64,000 bases of DNA from Thiobacillus sp. (GTDB lineage: Bacteria; Pseudomonadota; Gammaproteobacteria; Burkholderiales; Thiobacillaceae): NCBI GenBank assembly GCA_019459325.1, contig JAIBFA010000054.1:1-64000 (forward strand), read 5' to 3'. Shown one piece after another: positions 10,188 to 20,910 of this stretch. The position numbers were made by a program, and so were the translations under genes. The notes under the pieces are model-generated. The model was given only the letters and a program-made list of their open reading frames with translations. It ran no database searches and was not told the origin of the DNA. Position 1 is the first letter of the stretch. Every line of letters begins with the position of its first letter.

Positions 10188-11330
10188 ATGGCTGAAGAAA
10201 GCGATCAGGAAAAGACAGAACCAGCCTCGCCACAGCGGCTGGAAAAGGCGCGTGAAGACGGCCAGGTGCCGCAATCACGCGAGCTCGCCACGTTTGTCGT
10301 CCTGATGGCCGGTGGGGCCAGCCTGTGGATGATGGCCAACGGCCTCGGTCAGACCCTGTCGCATATCGTGCATGACGGCCTGCAATTCGAACCTGCCATT
10401 GCGCGCGACAGCGCCCACGTCATGGCGCAGCTGTCGAACCAGTTTTTCGAAGCGGCTATGGCGCTGGCCCCCTTCCTTGGCGTGGTGGTGCTTGCCACCC
10501 TGGCTTCGCCGCTGCTGCTGCGCGGCTGGTTGTTCAGCACCAAGGCCTTTGCCCCGAAGTTCGAACGCCTCAATCCGCTGTCGGGCATCAAGCGCATGTT
10601 TTCCAGCCAGGGCCTGATCGAACTGGTCAAGGCGCTCGCCAAGGCGGGTTTGCTGGGCGGGGTCGCCGTATGGCTGATCTGGTCGAACATCGGCGCGATT
10701 TTTTCGCTCAGTCTCGAAGAGCCGACACTTGCCATCCAGCACATGGGCGATATCGTCGGCAAGGTCTTCCTGCTGATCTCGGGCGCGATGATTTTCATCG
10801 TCGTGATCGATCTGCCATTCCAACTCTGGAGCTTTTACAAAAAGCTCAGGATGAGCAAGGAGGAGCTGCGTCGCGAGGCCAAGGAATCGGAAGGCGATCC
10901 GCACCTGAAGGCGAAAATCCGTGCGCAGCAGCGTGAAGTGGCCCGTCGCCGCATGATGTCCGAGATTCCGACGGCCGATGTGGTGGTGACCAACCCGACC
11001 CATTACGCCGTCGCGCTCAAGTACAGCGAAGGCAAGATGCGCGCGCCGCGCGTGGTGGCCAAGGGCGCCGACGCCGTGGCCGCGAAGATCCGCGAACTGG
11101 CCGCCGAGCACAAGGTGCCGCTGCTGGAAGCGCCGCCGCTGGCACGTGCGCTGTTCCGCCACACCGAACTCGGCGACGAGATTCCGGCCACGCTCTATGC
11201 AGCAGTGGCCGAAGTGCTGGCCTACGTATTCCAGCTGCGCCATTTCCAGCAGGTGGGCGGTGCGTACCCCAATGCCCCGGTCGACCTGCCGGTTCCGCCC
11301 GAACTTGATCCGCTGCAGGCCACCGCATGA
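10188..11330 (+). CDS. flhB: flagellar biosynthesis protein FlhB
   Basis: EESDQEKTEPASPQRLEKAREDGQVPQSREL; NPTH autocleavage motif (VVTNPTHYAVALKY). Confidence 0.98.
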   Translation: MAEESDQEKTEPASPQRLEKAREDGQVPQSRELATFVVLMAGGASLWMMANGLGQTLSHIVHDGLQFEPAIARDSAHVMAQLSNQFFEAAMALAPFLGVVVLATLASPLLLRGWLFSTKAFAPKFERLNPLSGIKRMFSSQGLIELVKALAKAGLLGGVAVWLIWSNIGAIFSLSLEEPTLAIQHMGDIVGKVFLLISGAMIFIVVIDLPFQLWSFYKKLRMSKEELRREAKESEGDPHLKAKIRAQQREVARRRMMSEIPTADVVVTNPTHYAVALKYSEGKMRAPRVVAKGADAVAAKIRELAAEHKVPLLEAPPLARALFRHTELGDEIPATLYAAVAEVLAYVFQLRHFQQVGGAYPNAPVDLPVPPELDPLQATA

Positions 11331-13411
11331 ACGGCGCCCTGAGTCTCTCCAGCCTGTTCAGCGGCGCCAATGCGCGTGCGATGGCTGCGCCCATTTTCAT
11401 CGTCCTCATCCTGGCGATGCTGGTGCTGCCGCTGCCGCCGTTCGCGCTGGACATGCTGTTCACCTTCAACATCGCGCTCTCCATCATGGTGCTGCTCGTG
11501 AGCCTGTCGACCAAGAAAGCGCTCGAGTTTGCAGCCTTTCCCACGGTGCTGTTGCTGTCCACCCTGCTGCGGTTGTCGCTCAACGTCGCGTCCACCCGCG
11601 TGGTGCTGCTGGAAGGACACAGCGGGCCGGACGCGGCGGGCAAGGTGATCGAGGCCTTCGGTCATTTCCTGGTCGGCGGCGATTACACGGTGGGCATCAT
11701 CGTGTTCGTCATCCTGGTGGTGATCAACTTCATCGTCATCACCAAGGGCGCCGGCCGCATTGCCGAGGTCAGCGCGCGTTTCACCCTGGATGCCATGCCG
11801 GGCAAGCAGATGGCGATCGATGCCGATCTCAACGCCGGCCTCATCGACGAGAACGAGGCACGCCGCCGGCGCGCCGAGATCGGCCAGGAAGCCGATTTTT
11901 ACGGCTCGATGGACGGTGCCTCGAAATTCGTCCGCGGCGATGCCATCGCCGGCATCCTGATTTTGGTGATCAACATCGTCGGTGGTCTGCTTATCGGTCT
12001 GATGCAGCACGACATGTCGCTGGCCGACGCCGCCCGCAACTACACGCTGCTGGCGATCGGAGATGGCCTGGTGGCCCAGATTCCGGCCCTGGTCATTTCG
12101 ATCGCGGCCGGCATCATCGTCAGCCGCGTCAGCACCGAAGAGGACATCACCGGCCAGATGATGTCCAACGTCTTCAACAAGACGCAGGCGCTCTACATCA
12201 CCGCCGGTATCCTCGGCATGATGGGCATGATCCCCGGGATGCCGAACTTCGCCTTCCTGCTGCTGGCGGGCGGCATGGTCTGGCTGGCTTACAAGAACGG
12301 CAAGCGGCAACAGGCGGCCGCAGCCGCGCCGGAGGTGCAAACCGCGCCGGTCGCCACGGTCGAATCCCAGGAAGCCAGCTGGGAAGACGTCGCGCCCATC
12401 GACACCCTGGGGCTGGAAGTCGGCTACCGCCTGATTCCGCTGGTGGACAGCGCCGCCGACGGCGAACTGGTGCGCCGCATCAAGGGCATCCGCAAGAAAT
12501 TCGCCCGCGAAATCGGCTTCCTGCCGCCCGCCGTGCATATCCGCGACAACCTCGAGATCAATCCGAACAGCTATCGCATCACCCTGAAGGGCGTGGAAAT
12601 CGGCAGCGGCGAAGTCCGCACCGGACTGTTCCTCGCCATCGATCCGGGCAACATCACCGCGACCCTGCCAGGCGTGACCACGCGCGATCCCGCGTTCGGC
12701 CTGCCGGCGGTGTGGATCGAGTCCGCCATGCGCGAACAGGCGCAAGCCATGGGCTACACCGTGGTCGATGCCGGCACCGTGGTCGCCACCCACCTGAACC
12801 ATCTGGTGACGCTGCATGCCGCCGAGCTGCTGGGCCGCCAGGAAGCGCAAGCGCTGCTCGACCACCTGGGCAAGAGCGCGCCCAAGCTGGTGGAAGACCT
12901 GGTGCCGAAGATGCTGACACTGTCCACCGTGCAGAAGGTGCTGCAAAACCTGCTGATCGAAGGCGTGGCGATCCGCGACATGCGCACCATCATCGACACC
13001 TTGCTGGAGAACGCCACGCGCGTTCAGGATCCGCATGAACTCACCGCGCTGGTCCGGGTGGCGCTGGGCCGCTCGATCGTGCAGCAGATCTACGGATCGG
13101 CCAGTGAACTGCCGGTAATCGCGCTGGATCAGGGGCTGGAGCGTCTGCTGCTGCAGACCCTGCAAACCGGCCATGATGCCGCCGGCATGGAGCCTGGCCT
13201 GGCCGACACCCTGCTGGAACGCGCCCAGACTTCGACGCAGCGCCAGGAAGCGCTGGGTCATCCCCCCGTATTGCTGACGCCGGCCGTGCTGCGTCCGCTA
13301 CTTGCACGTTTTCTGCGGCGCACGGTGCCGCAACTCAAGGTGCTTTCGCACGCTGAAGTGCCCGAAGGCAAACAGATCAAAGTGACTTCCCTGGTAGGAG
13401 GAGCAGCATGA
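11327..13411 (+). CDS. flhA: flagellar biosynthesis protein FlhA
   Basis: FHIPEP signatures: FPTVLLLSTLLRLSLNVASTRVVLLEGH, RFTLDAMPGKQMAIDADLNAG. Confidence 0.98.
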   Translation: MNGALSLSSLFSGANARAMAAPIFIVLILAMLVLPLPPFALDMLFTFNIALSIMVLLVSLSTKKALEFAAFPTVLLLSTLLRLSLNVASTRVVLLEGHSGPDAAGKVIEAFGHFLVGGDYTVGIIVFVILVVINFIVITKGAGRIAEVSARFTLDAMPGKQMAIDADLNAGLIDENEARRRRAEIGQEADFYGSMDGASKFVRGDAIAGILILVINIVGGLLIGLMQHDMSLADAARNYTLLAIGDGLVAQIPALVISIAAGIIVSRVSTEEDITGQMMSNVFNKTQALYITAGILGMMGMIPGMPNFAFLLLAGGMVWLAYKNGKRQQAAAAAPEVQTAPVATVESQEASWEDVAPIDTLGLEVGYRLIPLVDSAADGELVRRIKGIRKKFAREIGFLPPAVHIRDNLEINPNSYRITLKGVEIGSGEVRTGLFLAIDPGNITATLPGVTTRDPAFGLPAVWIESAMREQAQAMGYTVVDAGTVVATHLNHLVTLHAAELLGRQEAQALLDHLGKSAPKLVEDLVPKMLTLSTVQKVLQNLLIEGVAIRDMRTIIDTLLENATRVQDPHELTALVRVALGRSIVQQIYGSASELPVIALDQGLERLLLQTLQTGHDAAGMEPGLADTLLERAQTSTQRQEALGHPPVLLTPAVLRPLLARFLRRTVPQLKVLSHAEVPEGKQIKVTSLVGGAA

Positions 13412-14667
13412 ACGTGAAACGAATCGTCGCCAAAACATCCCGTGAAGCCATGCGCCAGTTGCGCGAGGTGCTCGGGCCCGATGCGGTCATCCTGTCCAAT
13501 CGCGCCGTCGATGGCGGGGTCGAGGTGCTGGCCCTGGCGGCCGAGGATATCGCCTCGATGGCACCGCCGGTGGTGGAAGCGCCTGCGTCGGCTCCCGCTC
13601 CCGTCAACCGGGTGGCGGAATCCGACAGGGCGGCCGAGCCGGAACCCGAGGTCACCATCAAGCGCCGCCTGATCGAGCGCGTCGCCGTGCCGAGCGAGGA
13701 CAGCGCCCAGCTGGCGAAAAGCGTCATCAGCGAAATCAAGACCCTGCAGACGCGTCTGGAAAGCCAGCTCGCCGACCTGGCCTGGCGCGACCTGCCGGGG
13801 CGCGATCCGTCCGGTGCCGCCGTGATGCGCGACATGCTGGCGGCCGGCTTTTCCGCCACCCTGGCCCGCGAGATGCTGGAAGCCTTGCCCAAGGGCGACG
13901 CCGAACAGGCACAGGCCTGGATGCGTAACACGCTGATGAAGCGCCTCAACGTGATGCAGAACGAAACCGACATGCTCGACGGCGGCGGCGTGTTCGCCCT
14001 GATGGGGCCCACCGGGGCCGGCAAGACCACCACCACCGCCAAGCTCGCCGCGCGTTTCGTGGTGCGCCATGGTGCCGACAAGCTGGCGCTCTTGACCACC
14101 GACAGCTACCGGATCGGCGGCCACGAGCAGCTGCGCATCTACGGCAAGATTCTCGGCGTGACCGTGCATGCGGTGCGCGATGCCGCCGACCTCCGACTGG
14201 CGCTGTCCGAACTGCGCAACAAGCACACCGTGCTGATCGACACCGTCGGCATGAGCCAGCGCGATCAGGCCGTCGCCGAACAGGTCGAAATGCTGTGCCA
14301 GGCGGGCAAGCAGATCAAACGCCTGCTGTTGCTGAATGCCACCAGCCACGGCGACACGCTGAACGAAGTAGTGCAGGCCTATCAGACGCGCGGGCTGGAC
14401 GGCTGCATCCTGTCGAAAGTCGACGAGGCGGCAAGCCTGGGTCCGGCGCTCGACTGCGCGATTCGCCACGAACTCAACGTGCACTATCTGGCGACTGGCC
14501 AGCGCGTGCCGGAAGATCTGCACCTGGCCAACCGCCAGTACTTGATTCACCGTGCGTTCAAGACCCGCACGCTGTCCTCGCCCTGGCAACTGGACGACAG
14601 CGAGCTGGCTTTCGCCATGAGCGGCATGCAGGCCACCTATCGTGAAAGCGCGGTGGCCCTTGGATAA
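13408..14667 (+). CDS. flhF: flagellar biosynthesis SRP-type GTPase FlhF
   Basis: MNVKRIVAKTSREAMRQLREVLGPDAVILSNR; GPTGAGKTTTTAKLAARF. Confidence 0.97.
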   Translation: MNVKRIVAKTSREAMRQLREVLGPDAVILSNRAVDGGVEVLALAAEDIASMAPPVVEAPASAPAPVNRVAESDRAAEPEPEVTIKRRLIERVAVPSEDSAQLAKSVISEIKTLQTRLESQLADLAWRDLPGRDPSGAAVMRDMLAAGFSATLAREMLEALPKGDAEQAQAWMRNTLMKRLNVMQNETDMLDGGGVFALMGPTGAGKTTTTAKLAARFVVRHGADKLALLTTDSYRIGGHEQLRIYGKILGVTVHAVRDAADLRLALSELRNKHTVLIDTVGMSQRDQAVAEQVEMLCQAGKQIKRLLLLNATSHGDTLNEVVQAYQTRGLDGCILSKVDEAASLGPALDCAIRHELNVHYLATGQRVPEDLHLANRQYLIHRAFKTRTLSSPWQLDDSELAFAMSGMQATYRESAVALG

Positions 14668-15541
14668 ATTCGTCAGTGATCAGGCCGCCGGGCTGCGCCG
14701 CTTGCTGGGGCAGTCCGGGTTTCAGGTCATTACCGTGATGTCGGGCCAGCAGGGCGCAGGCAAGACTGCCGCAACCGCCAATCTGGCGGTCGCCCTGGCG
14801 CGATCCGGGCGCGACGTCCTCATCATCGATCAGAACCAGCATGGGCGAGGCGCCTGCGACGCGCTGGGCCTGAAGCCGCGCTTCGACGTGGCGGATGCGC
14901 TGCAGGGGCGCTGCACCCTGGATGCGCTGATCCTCAACGGCCCCGACAATGTGCAGGTGCTGCCGATCGGTGGCGGCTTCAGCCGCCTGGGCCGATTGTC
15001 GGAACGCGATCAGGAATGGCTGGCGCAGAGCTTCAATCGCCTGCACTGCGGCGTCGACGTGGTGCTGGTGGACATGGAAGACGCCACCGATCCCGATGCG
15101 CTGCCGCTGGGCCTGGCTGCCTCCGAAATCATGGTGGTGCTGCCGCCCGGCAGCACGGCCATCACGCAGGCCTATACCCTGGTGAAACGGCTGGCGCAGA
15201 ACTTCGGCAAACGCCAGTTCCGTCTGCTGCTCAACCGCATGGAATCACCGGACCAAGCGCAGGCCGTGGCGCACAATTTTGCCCACACCGCCGAGCGTTA
15301 CCTGGGGGTGTCGGTCGATTATCTGGGTTATATTCCGCTGGACGAACGCCTGACCCGTGCGGGTCATTTGCATACCTCGGTGGTGGACGCGTTTCCCGTT
15401 GCTCAGTCCACTTCGCAGTTCCGCAAGCTGGCCGACGGTCTGCTGCGCTGGCCGCAGCCGCCCAGTCTGGGCAGTGTCGGGGGATTCATGCAGCGCGTGA
15501 TCCAGGGCGGACGCCTGGTGGAAGCCTACAGGAGAGGGTAA
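14642..15541 (+). CDS. flhG: MinD/ParA-like flagellar number regulator (FlhG/FleN)
   Basis: Between flhF and fliA; P-loop SGQQGAGKTAATANLAVALA, VLIIDQNQHG. Confidence 0.85.
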   Translation: MKARWPLDKFVSDQAAGLRRLLGQSGFQVITVMSGQQGAGKTAATANLAVALARSGRDVLIIDQNQHGRGACDALGLKPRFDVADALQGRCTLDALILNGPDNVQVLPIGGGFSRLGRLSERDQEWLAQSFNRLHCGVDVVLVDMEDATDPDALPLGLAASEIMVVLPPGSTAITQAYTLVKRLAQNFGKRQFRLLLNRMESPDQAQAVAHNFAHTAERYLGVSVDYLGYIPLDERLTRAGHLHTSVVDAFPVAQSTSQFRKLADGLLRWPQPPSLGSVGGFMQRVIQGGRLVEAYRRG

Positions 15542-15547
15542 AGGCCC

Positions 15548-16279
15548 ATGTACACCGCAAGCGGCAAAAGCGAAAAAAGCGACCTGCTCACCCAATACAT
15601 GCCCATGGTCAAACGGCTGGCCCATCACATGATGGGGCGGCTGCCGCCTAGCGTGGAGGAAGACGACCTGGTGCAGGCCGGCATGATCGGCCTGCTCGAC
15701 GCCATCAGTCGCTACGACGAGGCCCAGAGCGCGCAGTTCGAGGCCTATGCCATCCAGCGCATCCGCGGTTCGATGATCGACGAACTGCGCCAGTCCGACT
15801 GGATGCCGCGCAGTGCACGGCAGTCGATGCGCAAGATCGAACAGGCCATCGGCGCCCTGCAGCATCAGCTGGGACGCCAGCCCAGCGAAACTGAAATCGC
15901 CACGGCCATGAAAATCCCGCTGGCCGAATATCAGTCCATGCTGGGTGACGCACGCGGCCACCAGCTGCTGTATTTCGAGGATTTCGGCGAGTCCGACGAA
16001 GATGATTCCTTCCTCGACAAGCAGTCGGCAGACGAGGCCAGCATGCCCCTGCCGCAGTTGCTCGACGCCAACCTGCGCGCCTGCATCATCGCCGGCATCG
16101 AAAACCTGCCCGAGCGCGAACAGCTGCTGATGTCGCTGTATTACGAACAGGAACTCAACCTGCGTGAAATCAGCGAAGTCTTCGGTGTCAGCGAATCGCG
16201 CATCTGCCAGCTGCATGGCCAGGCCATCGCGCGGCTGCGCACCAAACTGAAGGAAGACGCATGGATCGTGGCAGCCTGA
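15548..16279 (+). CDS. fliA: RNA polymerase sigma-28 factor FliA
   Basis: YMPMVKRLAHHMMGRLPPSVEEDDLVQAGMIGLLDAISRY; YYEQELNLREISEVFGVSESRICQLHGQA. Confidence 0.98.
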   Translation: MYTASGKSEKSDLLTQYMPMVKRLAHHMMGRLPPSVEEDDLVQAGMIGLLDAISRYDEAQSAQFEAYAIQRIRGSMIDELRQSDWMPRSARQSMRKIEQAIGALQHQLGRQPSETEIATAMKIPLAEYQSMLGDARGHQLLYFEDFGESDEDDSFLDKQSADEASMPLPQLLDANLRACIIAGIENLPEREQLLMSLYYEQELNLREISEVFGVSESRICQLHGQAIARLRTKLKEDAWIVAA

Positions 16280-16998
16280 TCGGGCTCGGGCTGGCAGGGG
16301 TCGCCATCCTCGGCGGCCAGGCGATGGAAGGCGGGCAGATCAGCCTGTTCCTGCAACCCGCCGCATTCGTCATCGTGGTGATCGGAACCCTGGCGGCCGT
16401 CCTGCTGCATCATCCGCTGCCGGTTTTCATGCAGGGACTGCGCATGGCGAAGTGGGTTTTCCGTCCGCCCGCACCGGAAGACGGCGTGCTCATCCGACGC
16501 GTCGTCCAGTGGTCGCACACCGCGCGCCAGGAGGGCATGCTGGCGCTGGAAAAACACCTCAACATCACGCACGATCCGTTCCAGCGAACCGGCCTGCAAC
16601 TGCTGATCGACGGCGCCGATGCGGCCAAGCTGCGCGACACACTCGATGTGCAGATCGTCAGCTTCGAAACGGCTGAGCGCCAGGCTGCGCGAGTATGGGA
16701 GGCGGCGGGCGGCTATGCCCCCACGCTGGGCATTCTGGGTGCGGTGATCGGCCTGATCCACGTGATGGAAAATCTGGCGGACCCCGGCAAACTTGGATCC
16801 GGTATTGCGGTCGCCTTTGTCGCCACCATCTACGGCGTGGGGCTGGCCAACCTGGTGTTCCTGCCGATCGCCAACAAGATCAAATTCACCATTGCACGCC
16901 GAGTGGCCGAGCGTGAAATCATCTGCGACGGTCTCGTCGGCATCGCCCAGGGCGACAACCCGCGCATCATCGAGGCGCGGCTGAAAGGCTATTTCTGA
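16261..16998 (+). CDS. motC: second flagellar motor stator protein, MotC
   Basis: MotA family: APTLGILGAVIGLIHVMENL, GIAVAFVATIYGVGLANLVFLPIANKIK; paired with motD. Confidence 0.92.
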   Translation: MDRGSLIGLGLAGVAILGGQAMEGGQISLFLQPAAFVIVVIGTLAAVLLHHPLPVFMQGLRMAKWVFRPPAPEDGVLIRRVVQWSHTARQEGMLALEKHLNITHDPFQRTGLQLLIDGADAAKLRDTLDVQIVSFETAERQAARVWEAAGGYAPTLGILGAVIGLIHVMENLADPGKLGSGIAVAFVATIYGVGLANLVFLPIANKIKFTIARRVAEREIICDGLVGIAQGDNPRIIEARLKGYF

Positions 16999-17774
16999 TG
17001 CGCCGTCGTCGCCGCATCGTTTCCGATCACGACAACCACGACCGCTGGCTGATTTCCTACGCCGACTTCATCACGCTGCTGTTCGCGTTCTTCGTGGTGA
17101 TGTATGCCATCTCGGCGGTCAGTGAAAGCAAGTACCGCATCCTGGCCAGTTCGCTCGGCGATGCCTTCGGCAAGACGGCGGCGAGCGACGCGCCGGTGCC
17201 GCAGCTGACGCCGGCCGCGTTGCCTCCCGAAGTCAGGCAACGCAGCCTGAAGCAGCAGCAGGCGATCGAAGAGCAGGCGCACATGACCGAGGTGGCGAGC
17301 AACCTGCTCGACGTGATGGGGCCGCTGGTGAAGGAAGGCAAGGTGAGGCTCACCCAAAGCCGGCGCGGGATCAGCATCGAAATCAATGCCAACGTGCTGT
17401 TCGAGCCGGGACGTGCCGAACTGGAGCCGCAATCGCTGACCGTGCTGCGCACCGTGGCGAACACCCTGAAGAATGAGCCGTTCAACCTGGAAATCACCGG
17501 CCATACCGACGTCGTGCCGATCAGCAATTCGGTGTTCGCCTCCAACTGGGAATTGTCGGCCGTGCGGGCCACCAGCGTGGTACGCCTGCTGGCCGACAGC
17601 GGCATCGCGCCCGAGCGTCTGCTTGCCATCGGACGCGAGGCCAGCAAGCCGATCGCCTCCAACGAAACAGCGGAAGGGCGCGCGCGCAACCGCCGGGTTG
17701 AACTGATGATCCTGTCCGGTCTGCCGGACACGGTCGAGGAAATTCCGGTACCCCCCAATCCGCCTCCACCTTGA
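16998..17774 (+). CDS. motD: second flagellar motor protein, MotD
   Basis: DRWLISYADFITLLFAFFVVMYAIS; OmpA domain ITGHTDVVPI. Confidence 0.93.
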   Translation: MRRRRRIVSDHDNHDRWLISYADFITLLFAFFVVMYAISAVSESKYRILASSLGDAFGKTAASDAPVPQLTPAALPPEVRQRSLKQQQAIEEQAHMTEVASNLLDVMGPLVKEGKVRLTQSRRGISIEINANVLFEPGRAELEPQSLTVLRTVANTLKNEPFNLEITGHTDVVPISNSVFASNWELSAVRATSVVRLLADSGIAPERLLAIGREASKPIASNETAEGRARNRRVELMILSGLPDTVEEIPVPPNPPPP

Positions 17775-17797
17775 AAACGGGCAGATAGGCCCGATAC
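17770..17797 (+). promoter_or_regulatory. putative sigma-32 heat-shock promoter for lon
   Basis: CTTGAAA-N13-CCCGATAC versus sigma-32 consensus CTTGAAA-N11..16-CCCCATNT; overlaps the motD stop codon. Confidence 0.55.
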
Positions 17798-17834
17798 TTC
17801 CTAATCCCGTAGACCGGATTGAGAAGATCAGACC

Positions 17835-20216
17835 ATGCCCAATGACCCTGCGCTTGAAGGTGAAATTCTTCCAGACGACCGCCAGTTGCCGGCCTCCCCG
17901 GTACTGCCGGTCGAGCTGTACCTGCTGCCGCTGACCGAAAAACCTTTTTTCCCGGCGCAAACCCTGCCGCTGCTGATGAACGAGGCGCCGTGGTTGTCGA
18001 CGGTGGAGGCCATCGGCGATACCGCCCACCACATGGTGGGCCTGGTGGTGGTCAAGCCCGACAACACCGACGATGTGAAGCGGGCGGATTTTCGCAGCGT
18101 GGGCACCGTGGTGCGCATCCATCATCCGGTCCGAACAGACGGCAAGATGCAGTTCATCGCGGAAGGCACGCGGCGTTTCCGCATCGTCGAATGGCTGTCA
18201 GAGACGGTGCCGTATAAAGTGCGCGTCGAGTATCCCAACGAGACGGGCAGGGCGGATTCCGAGGAAATTCGCGCCTATTCAATCGCCATCATCAACACCA
18301 TCAAGGAACTGCTGCCGCTCAATCCCTTGTATTCCGAGGAACTCAAATTCTTCCTCAATCGCTTCGGGCCGAACGAGCCCTCCCGGCTGACCGACTTTGC
18401 TGCCAGCCTGACCACAGCCTCCAAGCAGGAATTGCAGGATGTTCTGGAAGCCTTCGGCTTGAAAAAGCGCATGGAAAAGGTGCTGGTGCTGCTGAAGAAG
18501 GAACTCGACGTCGCGCGCCTGCAGTCGGACATCCGCGGCAAGGTCGACGAAAAGATGAGCGAGCAGCAGCGCGAGTTCTTCCTGCGCCAGCAGTTGAAAG
18601 CGATCCAGAAGGAACTGGGTCTCGCCAAGGACGACAAGACCGCCGAGCTCGACACCTTCAACGAGCGTATCGCCAAGCTGACGCTGCCCGAGCAGGCGAA
18701 AAAACGCATCGACGAGGAAATGCACAAGCTCTCCCTGCTGGAGACCGGCTCGCCGGAATATACCGTCACCCGCAATTACCTCGACTGGCTGACCGTGCTG
18801 CCGTGGGGGGTGCACACGCAGGACAAGATCGATCTTGAACGCGCGCGCCATATCCTCGATCGCGACCACGACGGACTGGAGGATGTGAAGGACCGCATCA
18901 TCGAATTCCTTGCCGTCGGCGCCATGCGCGGCGAAATGGCGGGCTCGATCCTGCTGTTGATCGGGCCGCCCGGGGTGGGCAAGACCTCGATCGGAAAATC
19001 CGTCGCCGAGGCACTGGGCCGCAAGTTCTATCGCTTTTCGGTCGGCGGCATGCGCGACGAGGCCGAGATCAAGGGGCATCGCCGCACCTACATCGGTGCG
19101 ATGCCGGGCAAGTTCGTTCAGGCACTGAAAGAAGTGGAATCGGCCAACCCGGTCATCATGCTCGACGAGATCGACAAGATCGGCGCCAGCTACCAGGGCG
19201 ACCCCGCATCGGCGCTGCTGGAAGTGCTCGACCCCGAGCAGAACGCCGATTTCCTCGACCATTATCTCGATGTGCGCTTCGATCTGTCGAAGGCGCTGTT
19301 CATCTGCACCGCGAACGACTTTTCGATTCCGTCGGCGCTGCTCGACCGCATGGAAGTCATCCGTCTGTCGGGCTACATCACGGAAGAAAAGATCGCCATC
19401 GCCAAACACCATCTTTGGCCGCGTGTTCTGGAGCGGGCAGGGCTGAAGAAAAACCAGCTCAGCATCAGCGAAGGCGCGTTGCGCCACGTGATCGAGGGTT
19501 ACGCGCGTGAAGCCGGCGTGCGCAATCTGGAAAAGCAGCTGGGACGGGTGGCGAGGAAGGCCGTGGTCAAGATCCTCGGCGGCGCAGCCACGCCGATCCG
19601 GATTGGGGTGAAGGAAGTCGAGGCCTATCTCGACAAGCCGGTGTTCAGCCGCGAAAAGCCGATGAGCGGCGTCGGTGTCGTCACCGGCTTGGCGTGGACT
19701 GCGATGGGCGGTGCGACGCTGCCGGTCGAAGCGACGCGCGTGCATACACTCAACCGCGGTTTCAAGCTCACCGGCAAGCTGGGCGAGGTGATGAAAGAAT
19801 CAGCCGAGATCGCTTACAGCTATATTGCCTCGCATCTCAAACAGTATGGCGCCGACGCACAGTTCTACGACACAAGCTTCGTCCACCTGCATGTGCCGGA
19901 AGGCGCCACGCCCAAGGATGGCCCGAGCGCCGGCGTCACCATGGCGACCGCACTGCTGTCGCTGGCGAAAAACGTCAAAATCGGCCGGCCGCTGGCGATG
20001 ACCGGTGAACTGACGCTGACCGGCCAGGTGCTGCCGGTGGGCGGCATCCGTGAAAAAGTCATTGCCGCGCGCCGTATCGGCATCAACGAACTGATCCTGC
20101 CCGACGCCAACAGGCGCGACTTCGATAAGCTGCCCGAGCACATCCGCGCCGGGCTGACCGTGCATTTTGCCCGGCGCTACCAGGATGTGGCGGCGGTGGT
20201 GTTCGGCGCGGGTTGA
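17835..20216 (+). CDS. lon: ATP-dependent Lon protease
   Basis: [49 protein letters not shown]; catalytic [11 protein letters not shown]. Confidence 0.99.
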   Translation: MPNDPALEGEILPDDRQLPASPVLPVELYLLPLTEKPFFPAQTLPLLMNEAPWLSTVEAIGDTAHHMVGLVVVKPDNTDDVKRADFRSVGTVVRIHHPVRTDGKMQFIAEGTRRFRIVEWLSETVPYKVRVEYPNETGRADSEEIRAYSIAIINTIKELLPLNPLYSEELKFFLNRFGPNEPSRLTDFAASLTTASKQELQDVLEAFGLKKRMEKVLVLLKKELDVARLQSDIRGKVDEKMSEQQREFFLRQQLKAIQKELGLAKDDKTAELDTFNERIAKLTLPEQAKKRIDEEMHKLSLLETGSPEYTVTRNYLDWLTVLPWGVHTQDKIDLERARHILDRDHDGLEDVKDRIIEFLAVGAMRGEMAGSILLLIGPPGVGKTSIGKSVAEALGRKFYRFSVGGMRDEAEIKGHRRTYIGAMPGKFVQALKEVESANPVIMLDEIDKIGASYQGDPASALLEVLDPEQNADFLDHYLDVRFDLSKALFICTANDFSIPSALLDRMEVIRLSGYITEEKIAIAKHHLWPRVLERAGLKKNQLSISEGALRHVIEGYAREAGVRNLEKQLGRVARKAVVKILGGAATPIRIGVKEVEAYLDKPVFSREKPMSGVGVVTGLAWTAMGGATLPVEATRVHTLNRGFKLTGKLGEVMKESAEIAYSYIASHLKQYGADAQFYDTSFVHLHVPEGATPKDGPSAGVTMATALLSLAKNVKIGRPLAMTGELTLTGQVLPVGGIREKVIAARRIGINELILPDANRRDFDKLPEHIRAGLTVHFARRYQDVAAVVFGAG

Positions 20217-20233
20217 CCTGCTGACAACAGGGC

Positions 20234-20269
20234 AGGGCAAGCGCGGCCTAAGCCGGTTGTCCTGCCCCG
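20234..20269. terminator. Hairpin between convergent lon and dsrE2
   Basis: GGCAGGGCAA ... TTGTCCTGCC inverted repeat (about 10 bp with one GU pair) in a convergent intergenic region. Confidence 0.4.
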
Positions 20270-20288
20270 TGCAGCGCGTGGTCCGGTC

Positions 20289-20900
20289 TCAGACGAACAG
20301 GCACACGTCGGATTTCTGCGCGGTAGGCAGAAAGCTCGCCGCACCGATCCAGCCTTCGATCTCGGGGATGAATTCATCCTGCGAATAGCCGAACAGGTCC
20401 ACCGTCATCTGGCAGGCAAACAGTTTGACGTCGGCCTCGATGCAGGCATGCCGCAATTCATCGATGGTGGCCACGCCCTTGCTCTTCACTGTTTGCTTCA
20501 TCAGCCCGGTCGCCACTTTTTCGAAACCGGGCAAGCCCGCCATGACGGCATTCGGAACATTCCAGTTGATGTCTTTGAGCCACTGGGGTCCAAACGGCAT
20601 TTTCATCGGCATGCTGGGGTTGCCGAGCGGGCTGATCTCGAGATGCAGATCCTTCTTGAGCAGTTCCAGTCCGTAGAAGGTGAAGAAAACCGACACGTCC
20701 CAGCCCAGTGCCGAAGCCGTGGACGCCAGGATGAAAGGGGGATAGGCCCAGTCCATCGTGCCCTTGGTGGCGATGATGGACAGAGACGGCACATGCGCGG
20801 CTTCGCGCTCGGCCATTTTGCTTTCAAAGCGCTGATCGAACCACTGATCGAACCGGGATTTGTCCAGATTCTCCGGAATGAGTTTGTCTGCTGCGCCCAT
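20289..20900 (-). CDS. dsrE2: DsrE/DsrF/DrsH-like family protein (DsrE2)
   Basis: Paired conserved Cys in RHACIEADVKLFACQMTVDLFGY; next to tusA. Confidence 0.85.
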   Translation of the reverse strand: MGAADKLIPENLDKSRFDQWFDQRFESKMAEREAAHVPSLSIIATKGTMDWAYPPFILASTASALGWDVSVFFTFYGLELLKKDLHLEISPLGNPSMPMKMPFGPQWLKDINWNVPNAVMAGLPGFEKVATGLMKQTVKSKGVATIDELRHACIEADVKLFACQMTVDLFGYSQDEFIPEIEGWIGAASFLPTAQKSDVCLFV

Positions 20901-20910
20901 GGTTCTCTCC

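Noticed and set aside
11146-13038. 630-aa plus-strand ORF overlapping flhB and flhA in another frame
   Set aside because: Arg/Ala/His-rich out-of-frame translation of flhA with no recognisable domain.
11222-13261. 679-aa minus-strand ORF antisense to flhA
   Set aside because: Shadow ORF of a strongly conserved FlhA gene; composition (His/Gln/Asp-rich) typical of antisense frames.
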